DNA of 64,000 bases from Hansfordia pulvinata. Lineage: Eukaryota > Ascomycota > Sordariomycetes > Xylariales. Positions 45,590 to 56,392 of this stretch are shown piece by piece. Location of the stretch: the NCBI GenBank assembly GCA_006538405.1, contig BJKQ01000006.1, forward strand, positions 1,821,001-1,885,000, written 5' to 3'. Positions within the stretch are counted from its first letter, which is position 1. Each line of letters starts with the position of its first letter. The notes beneath the pieces were generated by a model that was given only the letters and a program-made list of their open reading frames with translations, had not been told where the DNA came from and searched no databases. A program made the position numbers and the translations under genes.

Positions 45590-46600
45590 GGCGGCGAGGG
45601 AGCAGCGGGAACGGGCGCGTGGATGCTGGCTTGGATGCCTGCGCTTGCGATTTCGATTCGACAGGGGCTATGCTGGCTTCGACGGGTGCTGGCCGCGCTC
45701 GACTGCCGAGGCTGAGCACAGTGTATCAGGACGGGAATTCCAGTCATCCAATGGAGGAGCTATGCAGTGCTGCTGGTCCAGAGGCGCATCGATGCCGGGC
45801 CGGCCGTGCAGTGGGCGAGAATCAATGTGTTGCCTGTCGCGAGGCCGGTGACGGGTTTCGGTGAGGAGTGTTTCGAGGGCTCTTCGTCTCTTCTCGTCTT
45901 GTGTTGTTGGTGATCCTGCGAGGGGTGTAGGAGTGAGGCTGCTGAGAGGAAAGTCAATGGCGGGAAGAGAGGAATGACGTCGGAAGGAGGCGAGGAGAGC
46001 CGGGCAGATTGCGACGTGCGACAATGCGACAATGCGAAACGCGCGGTGTTGATGCTCGAGGTAGCTGGCCGCACCAAGCCGTGTATAGCAAGTACATCTA
46101 GGTTTCTATTGGCCTTTTTTAGGGGTCTTCGACCCGCGCAGGATACCCAGCTCTACTTCGCTTAGACGCGACACGCCAGCGCGGTACGAACTGCACCCTG
46201 ACACATCTGTCAGCCAACCCTTACAAGATAATGCGCTGCTATGCGCCGAGCAGCAAGCACTCAGATGTAGCCGCGATCTACGTGCTACGGGATTTTCTCA
46301 GGGCAGACCTCGCCAACCTGATACTCGCCGTTGCTCCGGATCCAAAGCAATTTGATGTCTTTTTCTCACGGCTGTGCAAGACGACAGAGAGGCTCAGGCC
46401 TGTGCGTGGCTTCGAGCCGCCGCCCATCCCACTTCCAGGCAGACGACTTGCGGGGGATCGAGTCTATTCAACACATGAACGGCTTTTGTTTTTATACACT
46501 CGCGTAGATACAGCTAATTGGTACAGCCGGCAGGCTACTCGCCCAACGGCGCGCTTCGCCAAGAGACAGCAAAACAGAGGCACACTCCAGCCTGAACCCC
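45590..46600. other. Intergenic region, 1 kb
   Basis: Promoter of the DUF4870-like gene and 3' flank of the ribosomal-protein gene. No further gene seen. Confidence 0.55.
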
Positions 46601-47659
46601 TTACTCGCTCTTGGATTCCGAAGCCTCCTTCTTGCCGGGGTTGGCCTCCTCGTCCAGCTGCGTCCTCCTACCCTCCAGTGCCATCCACAGGCCCTTGCTG
46701 TGGCCCTCGAGCGCCGTCGTGAGACCCAAACCGGCGTTCTGCAGCATATGCACCAGCTGGGCGCGCAGCCCGTCGATGCCACCCTCGATGCCTCCCACCC
46801 ACTTGATTCCGTCCGTGTCAAACGACCGCTCCTCCACGCGGCCGCCCACGAGAATCAGCTTTTGCAGGCCGCTTTGCGTTACGGGCTCGTGCCAGCCCGG
46901 GGACTTCTTGCGCGTGGGTGCCGGAAATGCCGGGCCGGAAGGCGCCAGCACGCGCAAAGCCGCGGCCAGATGCACAGGCGACACGGAGGGGAAGGTGACG
47001 GCCGCGACCGGCCCAACCAGCAAGGGGCTGATCTGGGAGTAGTTGCTGTTGTCATCGGCGCGCGCGGACTTGATGGCTTCATAGGCCGTGGCGGACAGGT
47101 CGTGGGTGTAGGCATTCGACTTGGCAGGCTGGGCGGCAGGGTCAAAGTACTCGGTGATCTTGTAGGCGACGTCGAAGATACGGGTGCGCAGGACGTGGAT
47201 GGATATGTCGGAGGATAGGTCGACATCACCATTGGTCGGGGCGCCGACTTGGGCAAGGGCGGCGCGCAGCTCGCGGCGGATGGCAGCCCACTCCACGGCC
47301 GTTAGGTTGTTGTGCTGGAAAAACAGCATGAGTGGTGTAGCCCGCAGCATAGCCGTGTAGGAACGCAGCAGCTGGGACTTGCGCGAGTCCATACGACGAG
47401 CCGAGGGTGGTTGGGTCGGGTTGACGTAGGCCTTAGGATCCACGATGCCGGCAAGTCCAGGGGTGAGGGGATTGACTGCAGTGGCATAGGTTCTCGACGT
47501 GTGAGCAGCTACATGCCTTGACGCTATCGTGGATGCTGTAGTCGGGCCCTGCGCGGAGAAGGAAGCTGCCGTTGGCGAGGGCGACGTGGAGGAGGGCCGG
47601 GAGGACTGCAGAGCGCGGCTGACGCAGGACCGCGTCTGGCCGTTGACGCGGGGCGGCAT
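46601..47659 (-). CDS. MRPL11: Mitochondrial ribosomal protein uL10m
   Basis: A single-exon gene of 352 residues starting at the ATG at 47659; the open frame continues three codons further up to a TTG, which I do not use. Residues 1-60 are rich in Arg, Ser and Ala with almost no acidic residues ([21 protein letters not shown].., ending SRTYATA), a typical mitochondrial presequence with a likely cleavage near YATA. The ribosomal L10 domain follows: [41 protein letters not shown], then a more variable region with [26 protein letters not shown], and an interrupted C-terminal part [35 protein letters not shown]. It would form the base of the mitochondrial ribosome stalk. A Lys/Glu-rich tail closes the protein. 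The L10 assignment is firm; the yeast-style name is by homology. Confidence 0.85.
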   Translation of the reverse strand: MPPRVNGQTRSCVSRALQSSRPSSTSPSPTAASFSAQGPTTASTIASRHVAAHTSRTYATAVNPLTPGLAGIVDPKAYVNPTQPPSARRMDSRKSQLLRSYTAMLRATPLMLFFQHNNLTAVEWAAIRRELRAALAQVGAPTNGDVDLSSDISIHVLRTRIFDVAYKITEYFDPAAQPAKSNAYTHDLSATAYEAIKSARADDNSNYSQISPLLVGPVAAVTFPSVSPVHLAAALRVLAPSGPAFPAPTRKKSPGWHEPVTQSGLQKLILVGGRVEERSFDTDGIKWVGGIEGGIDGLRAQLVHMLQNAGLGLTTALEGHSKGLWMALEGRRTQLDEEANPGKKEASESKSE

Positions 47660-48500
47660 ATCGGGCAACGGAGGGAAAATCGGAATCGGATGGGGGGTTG
47701 GCGGGAGCGAGCAGGCGTGGCCGAACCAAGCTGCGGGCGGCTTCGAGAGCTTTGGTGAGTGAGTCGGTAGCCGTTGACCGTAAGTGAGGTTGGTCGCGAT
47801 CTGCCGCGGTCGTCGCCTTCGTCGTCAAAATTTCGAGTGGACCGTGCGCAGGTACGAGCTCAGGTACTCGTAGGCAGCCGGCGGTCGCTTCCCATAGCAG
47901 CTTCAGTACTCGTAGCGCGACTGCCCCATTCGAGAATCCATGCACCGCGGCAGCAATCCCTGGTTTATCTTATCGATGAGTACCTACGTACCCACTTGAC
48001 GTACCTACTCCATGTCATGTTGCCATGTACCCCTAACGCCATGGCGCCATGTCGGGCATTGAAGTGGACATGATCCCAATTGATACATCAATCGCTTAAA
48101 TGCATTGTGCCCCTCCATCATCAGACTGCTGTCAGGTCCGACGGGACTGGCTGGTGCTGCAGCTCAGCTCCGACGGCTTGGAGGGGCAGTTTTGGCCCAC
48201 CTGCATCATGTCGGCCCTCACCACCATGGCCACTATCATCACGCACCCGGTCCTGTCTCAGTGACTCATCCCTCGCACCTGGTATTATTCGGCAATCAAC
48301 CTCACGTGCCGTAAAAAAGTACCTAATTTCTCTGGCCTGTATTGAAGTACACTGTAGAAACTCTTTTCCCCTTCCCTTTCCTTGCTTTCGATACCCACTG
48401 CAGAGCTCGCGGAACATCAACCATATGAGCGCCCTTGCCGTCGCGCCAAATTTCGACTCTTAGACGCCAGAACATAAGTACGACGGAGAAAGGATCAGCC
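47660..48500. other. Divergent promoter region of the uL10m and trp genes
   Basis: About 840 bp between divergent starts, with TACTCGTA octamers at 47865-47872 and 47907-47914. No gene seen. Confidence 0.6.
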
Positions 48501-49738
48501 ATGGCGGACACGCAACAGCCTCAGTCTATCGCCGCGCAAGATGGCCCCGCCATCGTCGACATCCGCCCTCTCCTCCAGCGGCTTTGGCCCGACCCCGCCA
48601 AGCAGAACGTGACCGCCACCGAGATCGCCGACGCCATCGCCCTCATCTTCACCAACCAGCTGAGCCCCGTCCAGACCGGCTCGCTGCTGACCGCCCTGCA
48701 CTTCACCGGCTGGGACCGCAGGGCCGATGTGCTCGCCGAGGCGTCCGCCGCCATGCGCCGCGCCTCGGCCTCCGTCGACATGGACTCGCTCCGCCGCGTC
48801 GTCGCGGCCAAGGCCGTGCCCCGCGGCCAGTACCAGGGCGGCCTGTGCGACATCGTCGGCACGGGAGGCGACTCGCACAACACGTTCAACATCTCCACCA
48901 CGTCCTCGATCATCGCCTCGGCGGAGCTCCTGCTGGCCAAGCACGGCAACCGTGCCTCCACCTCCAAGTCGGGCTCGGCTGACCTGCTGATGAACATGAA
49001 GCCCCTTCCTGCGCCCCTCGCCCGCATCAACCCGGCTACCATAGACGCCGTCTACGCCGCTTCCAATTACGCCTTCCTCTTCGCCCCCGTCTTCCACCCG
49101 GGCATGCGCTTCGTCGCCCCCATCCGCAAGGAGCTCGGCTGGCGCACCATCTTCAACCTGCTCGGCCCTCTCAGCAACCCCGTCTCCGATGCTATCGAGG
49201 CTCGCATGCTCGGCGTTGCCCGCGACGACCTGGGCCCCGTCTTCGCCGAGACCCTGCGCCTGACCGGTGCCACCAAGGGCCTCGTAGTCTGCGGCCGCGA
49301 GCAGCTCGACGAGATCTCGTGCGCCGGCGAGACCTTGTGCTGGCAGCTGGCCCCGACCCGTCCTCGCCCGGCGCCGTCCGCGTCCAGCACTTCCTCATCT
49401 CCCCACGCGACTTCGGCCTGAGCGCTCACCCCCTCGACACCGTCTCCCCGGGCCGCGAGCCCCACGAGAACGCCGCCATCCTGCACTCCATGCTGACGGG
49501 AGACGGCGTCCCCGACGACGACCCCATCCTCGAATTTGTCCTCATGAACACGGCCGCCCTGCTCGTCGTCTCGGGCGTCTGCGAGGACGAGACGGACCCC
49601 GAGGTCGTCACCGAGCGCGGCCCCGGCGGCCAGCGCTGGAAGGAGGGCGTTCGCCGCGCGCGCAGGGCCATCTCCTCGGGCGAGGCTTGGAGGCAGTGGA
49701 CCGCCTTTGCCGAGGTCACCAATGGCCTACCCGCGTAG
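48501..49738 (+). CDS. TRP4: Anthranilate phosphoribosyltransferase (apparent frameshift)
   Basis: The second step of tryptophan synthesis: transfer of phosphoribose from PRPP to anthranilate. The start at 48501 (CCATGGC context) gives MADTQQPQ; earlier in-frame codons are leader. Landmarks are ADAIALIFTNQLSPVQTGSLLTALHFTG, the PRPP-binding GTGGDSHNTFNISTTSS, KHGNRASTSKSGSADLL, and RFVAPIRKELGWRTIFNLLGPLSNP. The frame breaks after DEISCAGETLCWQLAP. The next family segment (DPSSPGAVRVQHFLISPRDFGL) and the rest to the stop at 49736-49738 are in the neighbouring frame. Adding one C to the run at 49351-49354 gives a continuous 412-residue enzyme of normal length. Since tryptophan prototrophy depends on this gene and both halves are well conserved, an assembly error is far more likely than a pseudogene. 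Confidence 0.9.
49351..49354 (+). other. Apparent one-base deletion in the anthranilate phosphoribosyltransferase gene
   Basis: A four-C run between CWQLA and DPSSPGAV; one extra C restores the frame. Confidence 0.85.
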
Positions 49739-50591
49739 ACGGTCGAGTTTCTCCATCGGACTTGGCTTGGATTATCTCAAGGAGAATAACAATATCAAGC
49801 ACCTACAAGTTACGCACATGTGTCCATTAGGTACTTGGTGCATCGACATAGACTCGGAAAAAGAGTGATAGGGAACGCCTTGGTAGAAAGGGCAGGGCAA
49901 GGTAGTATGGCAAGTAGAAGAATATCTAGATACGCGATAATGAATGAACGACCTGACCAAACCGAGATTCACCATGCTCGTGCCCGGCCTTGGCTCGGGC
50001 TCAGGCTTAATCGGCATGGTTGGTTGAGACAAGGGGCTCAATCTCCTTGTGAAGACTGATGCACCGTGCTGGCGATGTTGAAACGTAAGCTTCGACATCA
50101 CGATGTCTTCAGTATGGATTAGTGCTTCGCAGCGTCTCGGGGTAATTTATGTGCGAGCTGAACACATCGTCGGTCCAATAAGTTTTCCAGATGTCGAACA
50201 CCAATGAACGACTGCGGATGGTAATCACTGAAGGGGATAGTTGTTTCGTTATCTACATGCTTCTCTGGAGTTTTCCTCGTGCCTCAGCCTCAGCCTGGAA
50301 ATTCCGAGTTGCTCGGTTGCCGCGGTCTATGGGATTTCCTGTATTGTTCTTAAAACTAAGTGCGTACCGAACCAAGCCACCCATTGAACATATTCATACT
50401 TGCTTTTGATAGCCAATTTTTCTAATCGTCGAGAAATACTCGACCATGGGATTCTGACATCGTCAGAAAGTTTGGGCTCAGTCATGGGCCTTCTTCGGTC
50501 GAAGGGCAACTTGGGTTATCTCCGTCAGGCCCTCGCCTCCTCTCTTCCGTCTTCTCCGATACAAATTTCGAGGCGGGTGTCTTGCGTTTCC
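49739..50591. other. Convergent intergenic region
   Basis: 3' flanks of the convergent trp and tRNA-ligase genes, slightly AT-richer than neighbours. No gene seen. Confidence 0.6.
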
Positions 50592-53042
50592 CTATCTGGC
50601 CAGCACCGGACGAACAATGCCCTTCAAGACTGGCTTCGTGTCAATGGCAAGCTCCTGGATGTGGTTCTCGGTGGGGCGCGCGCCTTCCTCCAACCAGCGA
50701 GTGAGTAGAGTGTTGCTCTCAACGGGCTTGACACTGCCATCCCGCGTGCCGACCGTGACGTGCGCAATGCGGTTGGTGCATTCCCATTTGGTAGCTGCAG
50801 CCTGATCTGACTGTCCCTGCTCCTGCTGATCCGAGGGTTCCTCGAAAAGGCGCACAACGATTGCCATAATTCTGTCGTCGAAGACAACTCGTTCCAGCTG
50901 CACATTGCACTCGCCGACCCGGTCATCCGTGGTCGCCATCTCAGCTTCGAGGGCCAGATATCGTGCCCAGAGCACCGGGTTTTGTTTGGCGGATGCACGG
51001 TGCATTAGGGTCACGTGGAACAAGGGCTGCACGCGCCGCGTCTGCTGGAGCTGTCTGTAGAAACGCTGCGTCTCGGAATCTTGACTCTTGAATGCATTTT
51101 CCAAAGCAGCGGTGACCGCCTGCGCTGGCACTGACACTCCCATGTACTCGAGAGGCTTCTTTTTGGGTTCCTTCTTCGACTCTTGCAGTTGCGTCTGTTG
51201 CTTCTGCTGTTTCTTTGAGTTCTTTTCACCGATTGTCTGACGGAATTCCGGGGTGTAGTCAATCGCAGCCTGAACAGCCTTGTCCATTTCTTCAGCAGTT
51301 GGAATTTGAGAAATCAGCTGAGGGAACTTCTCATGCAGCTCTTTCACTACATTTTCCACGTTCGCTCTGCTGCCCGCAGTGGGGTCGAGATCAATAATGT
51401 AGTCGAAGCGGTTGTCCGGGCTTTTCTCGGGATCGCAGGGCTCGTATCGGTGGATGAAGTCTTCCATAATGCTGATGACCTTGGCGTCGTTGGTTGCCGC
51501 CTGGATCGTTTGGTGGTTGTCGCCTCGTTTCATGACGCGCTCCCTCGTGATTCTTCTGACCTCGTCAATGTTGCCGTGGGCGAAATTGAGCGCAATGAGC
51601 CGCACACCACTCAGTTGAGCCGTCATATCGGTGATGATCTGTTCACGTTCGCGGCGCATGGAGTTGTTGCGATCTGACACCACAACTGGGCTTTCGAATA
51701 ACGCGGCTTGCAACTGTGCCACCATCTGACGAGGGCGGTTCTTGCCGGTAATGTTGTCATTCTGAACGACATCCCAGCCAAACAGCTTGCTCAAAGCCAT
51801 GCCGACTGTGGTCTTGCCGCATCCGATCGTCGCAATGGGTACAAGAACGACGTCCTTGAACACCTGTGAGGTCGATGGGTCCTGCAGCTCAATATTGGCA
51901 GCATCGGATCCCTTCATATGCTTGTACGCAAGGAAGGCATCACGAAGCTCGATGATTCCATGGTTCTGTACATATGCTTGCTTCTTCTCCGGGTTGCCCT
52001 GGAGCTGCTTGCGAGCAAAGTTCAGATACTGTTCGGTGATTTGGATGTGCTTCTTGTATTTGGGCGGGTTGCCGGCGATGAGAGCCTTCGTGCATTCTCT
52101 CCACTGGCGGTACATGAGATAAGGCTCTTCGAATTTGTACTTGAAGAACCAATCCGAATAGGGCAGTTTCCCATCGGGATTGGGAGACATTTTGCAACGG
52201 ACCACAAAGCCCTCGACGTCTCGGCCCTCGTGTGCGCCAGTCTCGGCAACGCTGTCAAGGAAAGTCTTCACTTTCTCAATGTCGTCGAAGACCTGCAAGC
52301 CAACCTTGCGGAAGCCCCACTCGTCGGCCCACTGCTGGACTTGGTCGCTGGGGTATGTCATGAATTCGGGAAGGTTCAGGTTGATGCCGTGCAGGTAGAG
52401 ACCGGCCTTTTCCGGGCCGTAGGCCAAGATGTGCTCCTCGAAGGCGTCATCGCAGAGCTCGGCCACCGCGGTCGCATTCCTGCGACGCAGATCCTTGGCC
52501 AAGTCTTCTCTGGTCTTGCCGATGGTGGCCAGCTGCTGGTTCACCCACCGCTCTCCGGCGTTCGAGTGGGTGACGACGCTGGGGCCGCGGTCTCCGGTGG
52601 CGTGCTTGCTGCAGACAAGAAGAGTGCCATCTTCTAGGCCGCTGATGAAGATGATGCATCCATTCTCCTTGAGTGTGAGCTCATAAGGGCCCTGGGTCTT
52701 GGAAAAGATGTTTGTCCATTTTGTTTCGTGGACCTCGTCCGTGTTGAAGAATTTATCGTAGCCCCTGGCGGCGATTTCGTGCTCGCCGCGGCGGTTCTTG
52801 GTGGTGAAGAGACCGCGTGCATATGTGGGCAGGCCACGCTGCTTGTAAGCGTAGTCCTGTAGCCTCCACGAGTCGACGGAGATGCCGTCCTGGGAGTGGG
52901 CCACCGGGTATGTGTTCTTCTTTGCCAGCGACTTCTGCCCCTTGGCTTTCGTGTTGGCGAGGTCCCGGACCAGGACAGCGACCTCCTGAGGGTCCTGTGC
53001 GCGGTAGGGCGCGGCCTGGGACTTAGACTGCGGAGCGGCCAT
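50592..53042 (-). CDS. TRL1: tRNA ligase, three-domain fungal type
   Basis: Joins tRNA halves after intron removal and also HAC1-type mRNA exons in the unfolded-protein response. A single exon of 816 residues from the ATG at 53042 (MAAPQSKSQ). The ligase domain carries the adenylation motif LKENG with nucleophile K125; the polynucleotide-kinase domain has the P-loop GCGKTT (407-412) and NAHGN-like motif FAHGNIDE; the C-terminal cyclic phosphodiesterase domain has two HxT motifs, HVT at 676-678 and 761-763. All three activities therefore look intact. A Lys/Gln-rich linker (about 606-630) separates the kinase from the phosphodiesterase. The same frame stays open upstream to another ATG at 53306, which would add 88 residues rich in Arg, Lys and Ser; I treat it as leader or an alternative isoform. 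It belongs to a local group of tRNA-maturation genes. Confidence 0.94.
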   Translation of the reverse strand: MAAPQSKSQAAPYRAQDPQEVAVLVRDLANTKAKGQKSLAKKNTYPVAHSQDGISVDSWRLQDYAYKQRGLPTYARGLFTTKNRRGEHEIAARGYDKFFNTDEVHETKWTNIFSKTQGPYELTLKENGCIIFISGLEDGTLLVCSKHATGDRGPSVVTHSNAGERWVNQQLATIGKTREDLAKDLRRRNATAVAELCDDAFEEHILAYGPEKAGLYLHGINLNLPEFMTYPSDQVQQWADEWGFRKVGLQVFDDIEKVKTFLDSVAETGAHEGRDVEGFVVRCKMSPNPDGKLPYSDWFFKYKFEEPYLMYRQWRECTKALIAGNPPKYKKHIQITEQYLNFARKQLQGNPEKKQAYVQNHGIIELRDAFLAYKHMKGSDAANIELQDPSTSQVFKDVVLVPIATIGCGKTTVGMALSKLFGWDVVQNDNITGKNRPRQMVAQLQAALFESPVVVSDRNNSMRREREQIITDMTAQLSGVRLIALNFAHGNIDEVRRITRERVMKRGDNHQTIQAATNDAKVISIMEDFIHRYEPCDPEKSPDNRFDYIIDLDPTAGSRANVENVVKELHEKFPQLISQIPTAEEMDKAVQAAIDYTPEFRQTIGEKNSKKQQKQQTQLQESKKEPKKKPLEYMGVSVPAQAVTAALENAFKSQDSETQRFYRQLQQTRRVQPLFHVTLMHRASAKQNPVLWARYLALEAEMATTDDRVGECNVQLERVVFDDRIMAIVVRLFEEPSDQQEQGQSDQAAATKWECTNRIAHVTVGTRDGSVKPVESNTLLTRWLEEGARPTENHIQELAIDTKPVLKGIVRPVLAR

Positions 53043-54374
53043 GGTTGAGTAGAGGCTGGCTGGCTGCCTAGAGGAGAGGAGGGGGAGGGGCAGAGATGAA
53101 ATATTGGCCACCGAAGTGCTGCGGAGCGGAGCCGCAAGCGGGCGCAGCGGTAGACAGGTTGGGGCAGTACTGGCAGAGGAAGAGGAGGGGCGAAAGTGGG
53201 AAGGACAAGAGGGCAAATGTTGCTGGCGGCTGGAGGCGAGACGAGCACTCTTGTTTGTCGCGTCTTTTGGGAAGCGACGAGTTGCCGTTGCCTTCGTGAC
53301 CTGCATCAAGCTGGCCGAGGAAGCGCTTGGGGACTTATTATAACCAGAATACATGAGCCACGCCCGGCTATTATAATACATAAGGTAATACGACAATGAC
53401 GGCAAACAAATAATGCCTGACCTTGGGTGGCAGCTACTTGCAGAGAGAACAGCAGGCGGCGCGGTGCAAAGCCCGGACTTCAGCCTAACGCTTCACTGCG
53501 CTTTATGGAGGCCAAAGTTGCGGCGCTTGGTACCGGGTACCACGTATCGCTGGCATCTGCATGAGCGCTTCGCGGGGCTAAAGCTGGGTATCTAGGTATC
53601 AAGGTACGTGCAAGCACTGCTAGAATGGCTAGAGGCGCAGGTAGCTGGGCCCTGGAGCACTGCGCCCGGCGTGAGTCACGGGCAGGGTCAGGAACGAATT
53701 CCAGGTTGCCCTTGTCGATCTCGACGGCGCCGAATTTGGCCTCAAGTTTTGAGATGCCCTGACAGCTGATGACATCAAGTCCAGCTGCCGAAGAGGACTG
53801 CAGATGAAATGCCCAAGATACGGTGTCCGCACAGCCGGAGTGAACTGGTCGACATTGATGATCGAGCAGCTGGCGTTTGAGCGGAACTCGAACGAGACCC
53901 TGGAGCCCGTCGAGACCATCCCAGTAAATCTGCGATATCCTGTTAGGAGGCAGGTCAGGTACCTTAGGTACACAATGCAATGCGGCCACAAAAATTTCAC
54001 GCCTTGGGGTAGGAGCCGGTCCGGAATGGAGGGGCAATCGCGACTGGGTACGAATTCGTACCCCACGCTTAAGCTGGTCTCCGGCTTGAATCTGGGAGGG
54101 GCGTAGAGGGGCACGAGGAGCACGAGGGGCACATGGACCCAGGTCACAGCGCTCTACAGTGCCCTACAGTCTGGCCTGCCAGCGGGGCAAGGGTCGCTAA
54201 GCTGGCCGCGATGCGTCATCCGGTCGGCGCATTTTCATGACCTTCGAGGGAGTCCCAAAGTCAGCACGACGAGAACACTGGACACCGACGCGCAACGCTC
54301 GAACAACATATCGCATATGATTCATTTTGACTCCTGACCACGCCACCCTGAGCTGTCACACCAGACCCTGCACC
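53043..54374. other. Intergenic region, 1.3 kb
   Basis: Leader and promoter of the tRNA-ligase gene, a TACCTTAGGTA copy at 53960-53970, and the promoter of the ankyrin gene. The minus-strand frames at 53629-54147 and 53480-54037 overlap each other without a clear domain; a degenerate gene cannot be excluded. Confidence 0.5.
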
Positions 54375-55027
54375 ATGCCTCACAACCCCTTCCTCCTCGC
54401 CGCCGACAACAGCCCCGACCTGCTGCCCCTCCTGCGCTCCACGCCCGGCCTCGCCTCCAGCCAGGACGAGCACGGCTACTCTCTGGTCCACGCCGCCGCC
54501 AGCTACAACCACCTCGATCTTCTCCGCGCTCTGATCCGCGAGTTCCACGTCGACGTCAACCTGCGCGACGAGGACAACGAGACGGCCCTCTTCGTCGTCG
54601 AGAACACGGCTGCTGCGAAGGTGCTCGTCGAGGAGTTGGCTGCCGACCTAGACGCTAAGAATGACGAAGGCTACACCGCTTATCAGAAGATAGCCGAAGA
54701 GGGTGATTTCCCCGAGGTGGCCCAGTTCCTCGGCAGCTTGCCCGGCCAGTCCCTCGCCAAGGGCACCTCTGAAAGCGAAACGGCAGTGAATGGCAATGGG
54801 GCGGCTCCGTCAGTGCCTGAGGGTCTCAACGTCACCGTCGGCACCATGGACCCGGTCGAAGAGAACGAGGCTGTGGCCGACCCGAGTTGCGGAGGAGAAT
54901 AGAGGAGCTGGCCCAACGCGACGACTTCCATTCGGAGACCGGCCAGGCCGAGCTGAGACGCCTTGTCGAAGAGGCCCTTGCCGGTGGTGAGCAAGATGAG
55001 CGCAACGTCAGAACCCGAACGGAATGA
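54375..55027 (+). CDS. Ankyrin-repeat protein (apparent frameshift)
   Basis: A single-exon small ankyrin protein. It starts MPHNPFLLAADNSPDLLPLL; ankyrin repeats cover about 6-125, for example DEHGYSLVHAAASYNHLDLLRALI and NDEGYTAYQKIAEEGDFPEV. The naive frame stops at 54900-54902 after VADPSCGGE. The family's conserved tail is instead found in the next frame, DPELRRRIEELAQRDDF..ELRRLVEEAL..RNVRTRTE, ending at TGA 55025-55027. Adding one C to the three-C run at 54881-54883 joins them into 217 residues. The family is widespread in ascomycetes (the type of yeast YCR051W), and its molecular role is not established. It is convergent with the Rpp40 gene, with only 46 bp between the stop codons. Confidence 0.85.
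54881..54883 (+). other. Apparent one-base deletion in the ankyrin gene
   Basis: A three-C run in GACCCGAG; GACCCCGAG would read DPE and continue into the conserved helical tail. Confidence 0.75.
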
Positions 55028-55073
55028 TGTTGCATGCCCAAGCCAACGCGTGTCACTGCCCCAACCTGGTCGC

Positions 55074-56392
55074 TCAGTCCTGGCTCCCTTTCACCTCCCA
55101 AAGAAGGTATTCGCCCGGGGACTGTGGCGGCCGGAGAATGGTGCAGTCTGTGCTCTCGCCCATGATGCCTTTGGAAAACGAGGTTGCGCTCATCGAGAAC
55201 CACGTCCCTGGCGCCAGGGCCAAGATGACTTCCACCATCAACTTGCGTGCCCATGCAGGGGAAAGGAAACCCTGCCAGCTGATCTTCGAGACTGTGGCGG
55301 CCTGGGCCTCTCCCGAATGCTCTGGGACTACGTAGCTGGAAATGTACGAGTCGATAGTGTCGTCAGAGGCAATGCGCTGGCTCTCCAGCCTGATCAAGGA
55401 AAGCCATTCGTATACGTCCGAGGCGTGCTCGTCCAGATCAATCCGGTTTGAGGGGTCCAGAGACTCTTGCGAAGGCTTGAGGCTGGTGATCTGCACCTCG
55501 GCCCCTTCCTCAAGACTAGGCGCCGAGTGGTATCTGACAGGGCAAAATTTCTCCATGGGGTCCGGCTTTGGAGCTGCTAGGAATGTCAGGATGGGCAAGA
55601 TAGAAGGGAATGAAGAAATGGCTCGAAATGGACACCGTACTGTCAGAGGATAGATTGCAAAATAGCCACGTGACGGGAGCGTTCAGCACATGATTACACG
55701 CGTAGACCAGTCTGTCGAAGCCTTTCTTGCCGCGCATCATGGACGCGCTTCGCAGGTCAATTTCCACCACTGGGAATGGTTAGCTGGAAGCCAATGAGTG
55801 TTGTCGAGTACTTACGCCACCTGGGCTTGAGTCCTCGTTTGCCCTTGATGCCATGAGGCTTCCCGACCAATCCAGCCCGCTCGTAAGTCTCTTTGTCGAG
55901 GTACAGAGTGAGCAAGCCTGGGATCCTGTCAGCAAAAGACGTGAGAGCCTTGACGTCCTCGAAAATTCTTACCATCTTTCAGCGTAAAAACATTGTCTGC
56001 ATCGATGCGGCCCTCTGAGAGCATAGCAATATTCCCTAGAGCAGGTCAGCCTTCGGCTGCGGACTTTTGCGTCGCCTGTGGTCTCACAACACGCCGACAT
56101 ACCGATCTTGATATACTCTGTGAAAAATGCCCCTTCCAAGAGCTGGCCAAGAGTCATAATGACGCGGCGGTAGCTCGGCTTCCAGTCGTCAGAGGTGAGC
56201 TTGCTCTCCAGCTGAGGAAGAGCTTCAGAGGGAACAATCAGGTCAACCTGGAACAAGTCAGTCATCAACATCGACATCTCCGCCCTAGCTGCAGCCAGGC
56301 TCTGGGTCTACCTTGTGGATGTAGTGCTGGGCCATGAGCGCATTCCATGGCTTGCCCTTGGAGGGAAGCTGGGTCGGGTCGGGGCGAGGCAT
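55074..56392 (-). CDS. RPP40: RNase P/MRP subunit Rpp40-like
   Basis: A six-exon gene: 56392-56312, 56247-56103, 56035-55973, 55917-55816, 55769-55641 and 55576-55074. The five introns are only 64, 67, 55, 46 and 64 bp, all GT..AG with in-phase junctions, giving 340 residues. Family landmarks are IGNIAMLSEGRIDADNVFTLKDG, LTLYLDKETYERAGLVGKPHG, VEIDLRSASMMRGKKGFDRLV, DVYEWLSLIRLESQRI, SKISWQGFLSPAW, SDCTILRPPQ-like STDCTILRPPQSPGEY and LLWEV. These match the Rpp40 family of the nuclear ribonuclease P/MRP complexes, which mature tRNA 5' ends and rRNA. The 46-bp intron is near the practical lower limit in fungi. It is divergent from the Trm11 gene with a shared 675-bp promoter and convergent with the ankyrin gene. 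The exon model is mine, with each splice site checked by frame. Confidence 0.88.

Noticed and set aside
9719..53964. Repeated GGTACCT sites
   Set aside because: About eight copies seen and about eight expected for a 7-mer on two strands in 64 kb, so not enriched.
53480..54147. Overlapping minus-strand frames that might be a short gene
   Set aside because: Three frames compete with no clear domain or good splice sites; kept only as an uncertain mention in the intergenic entry.
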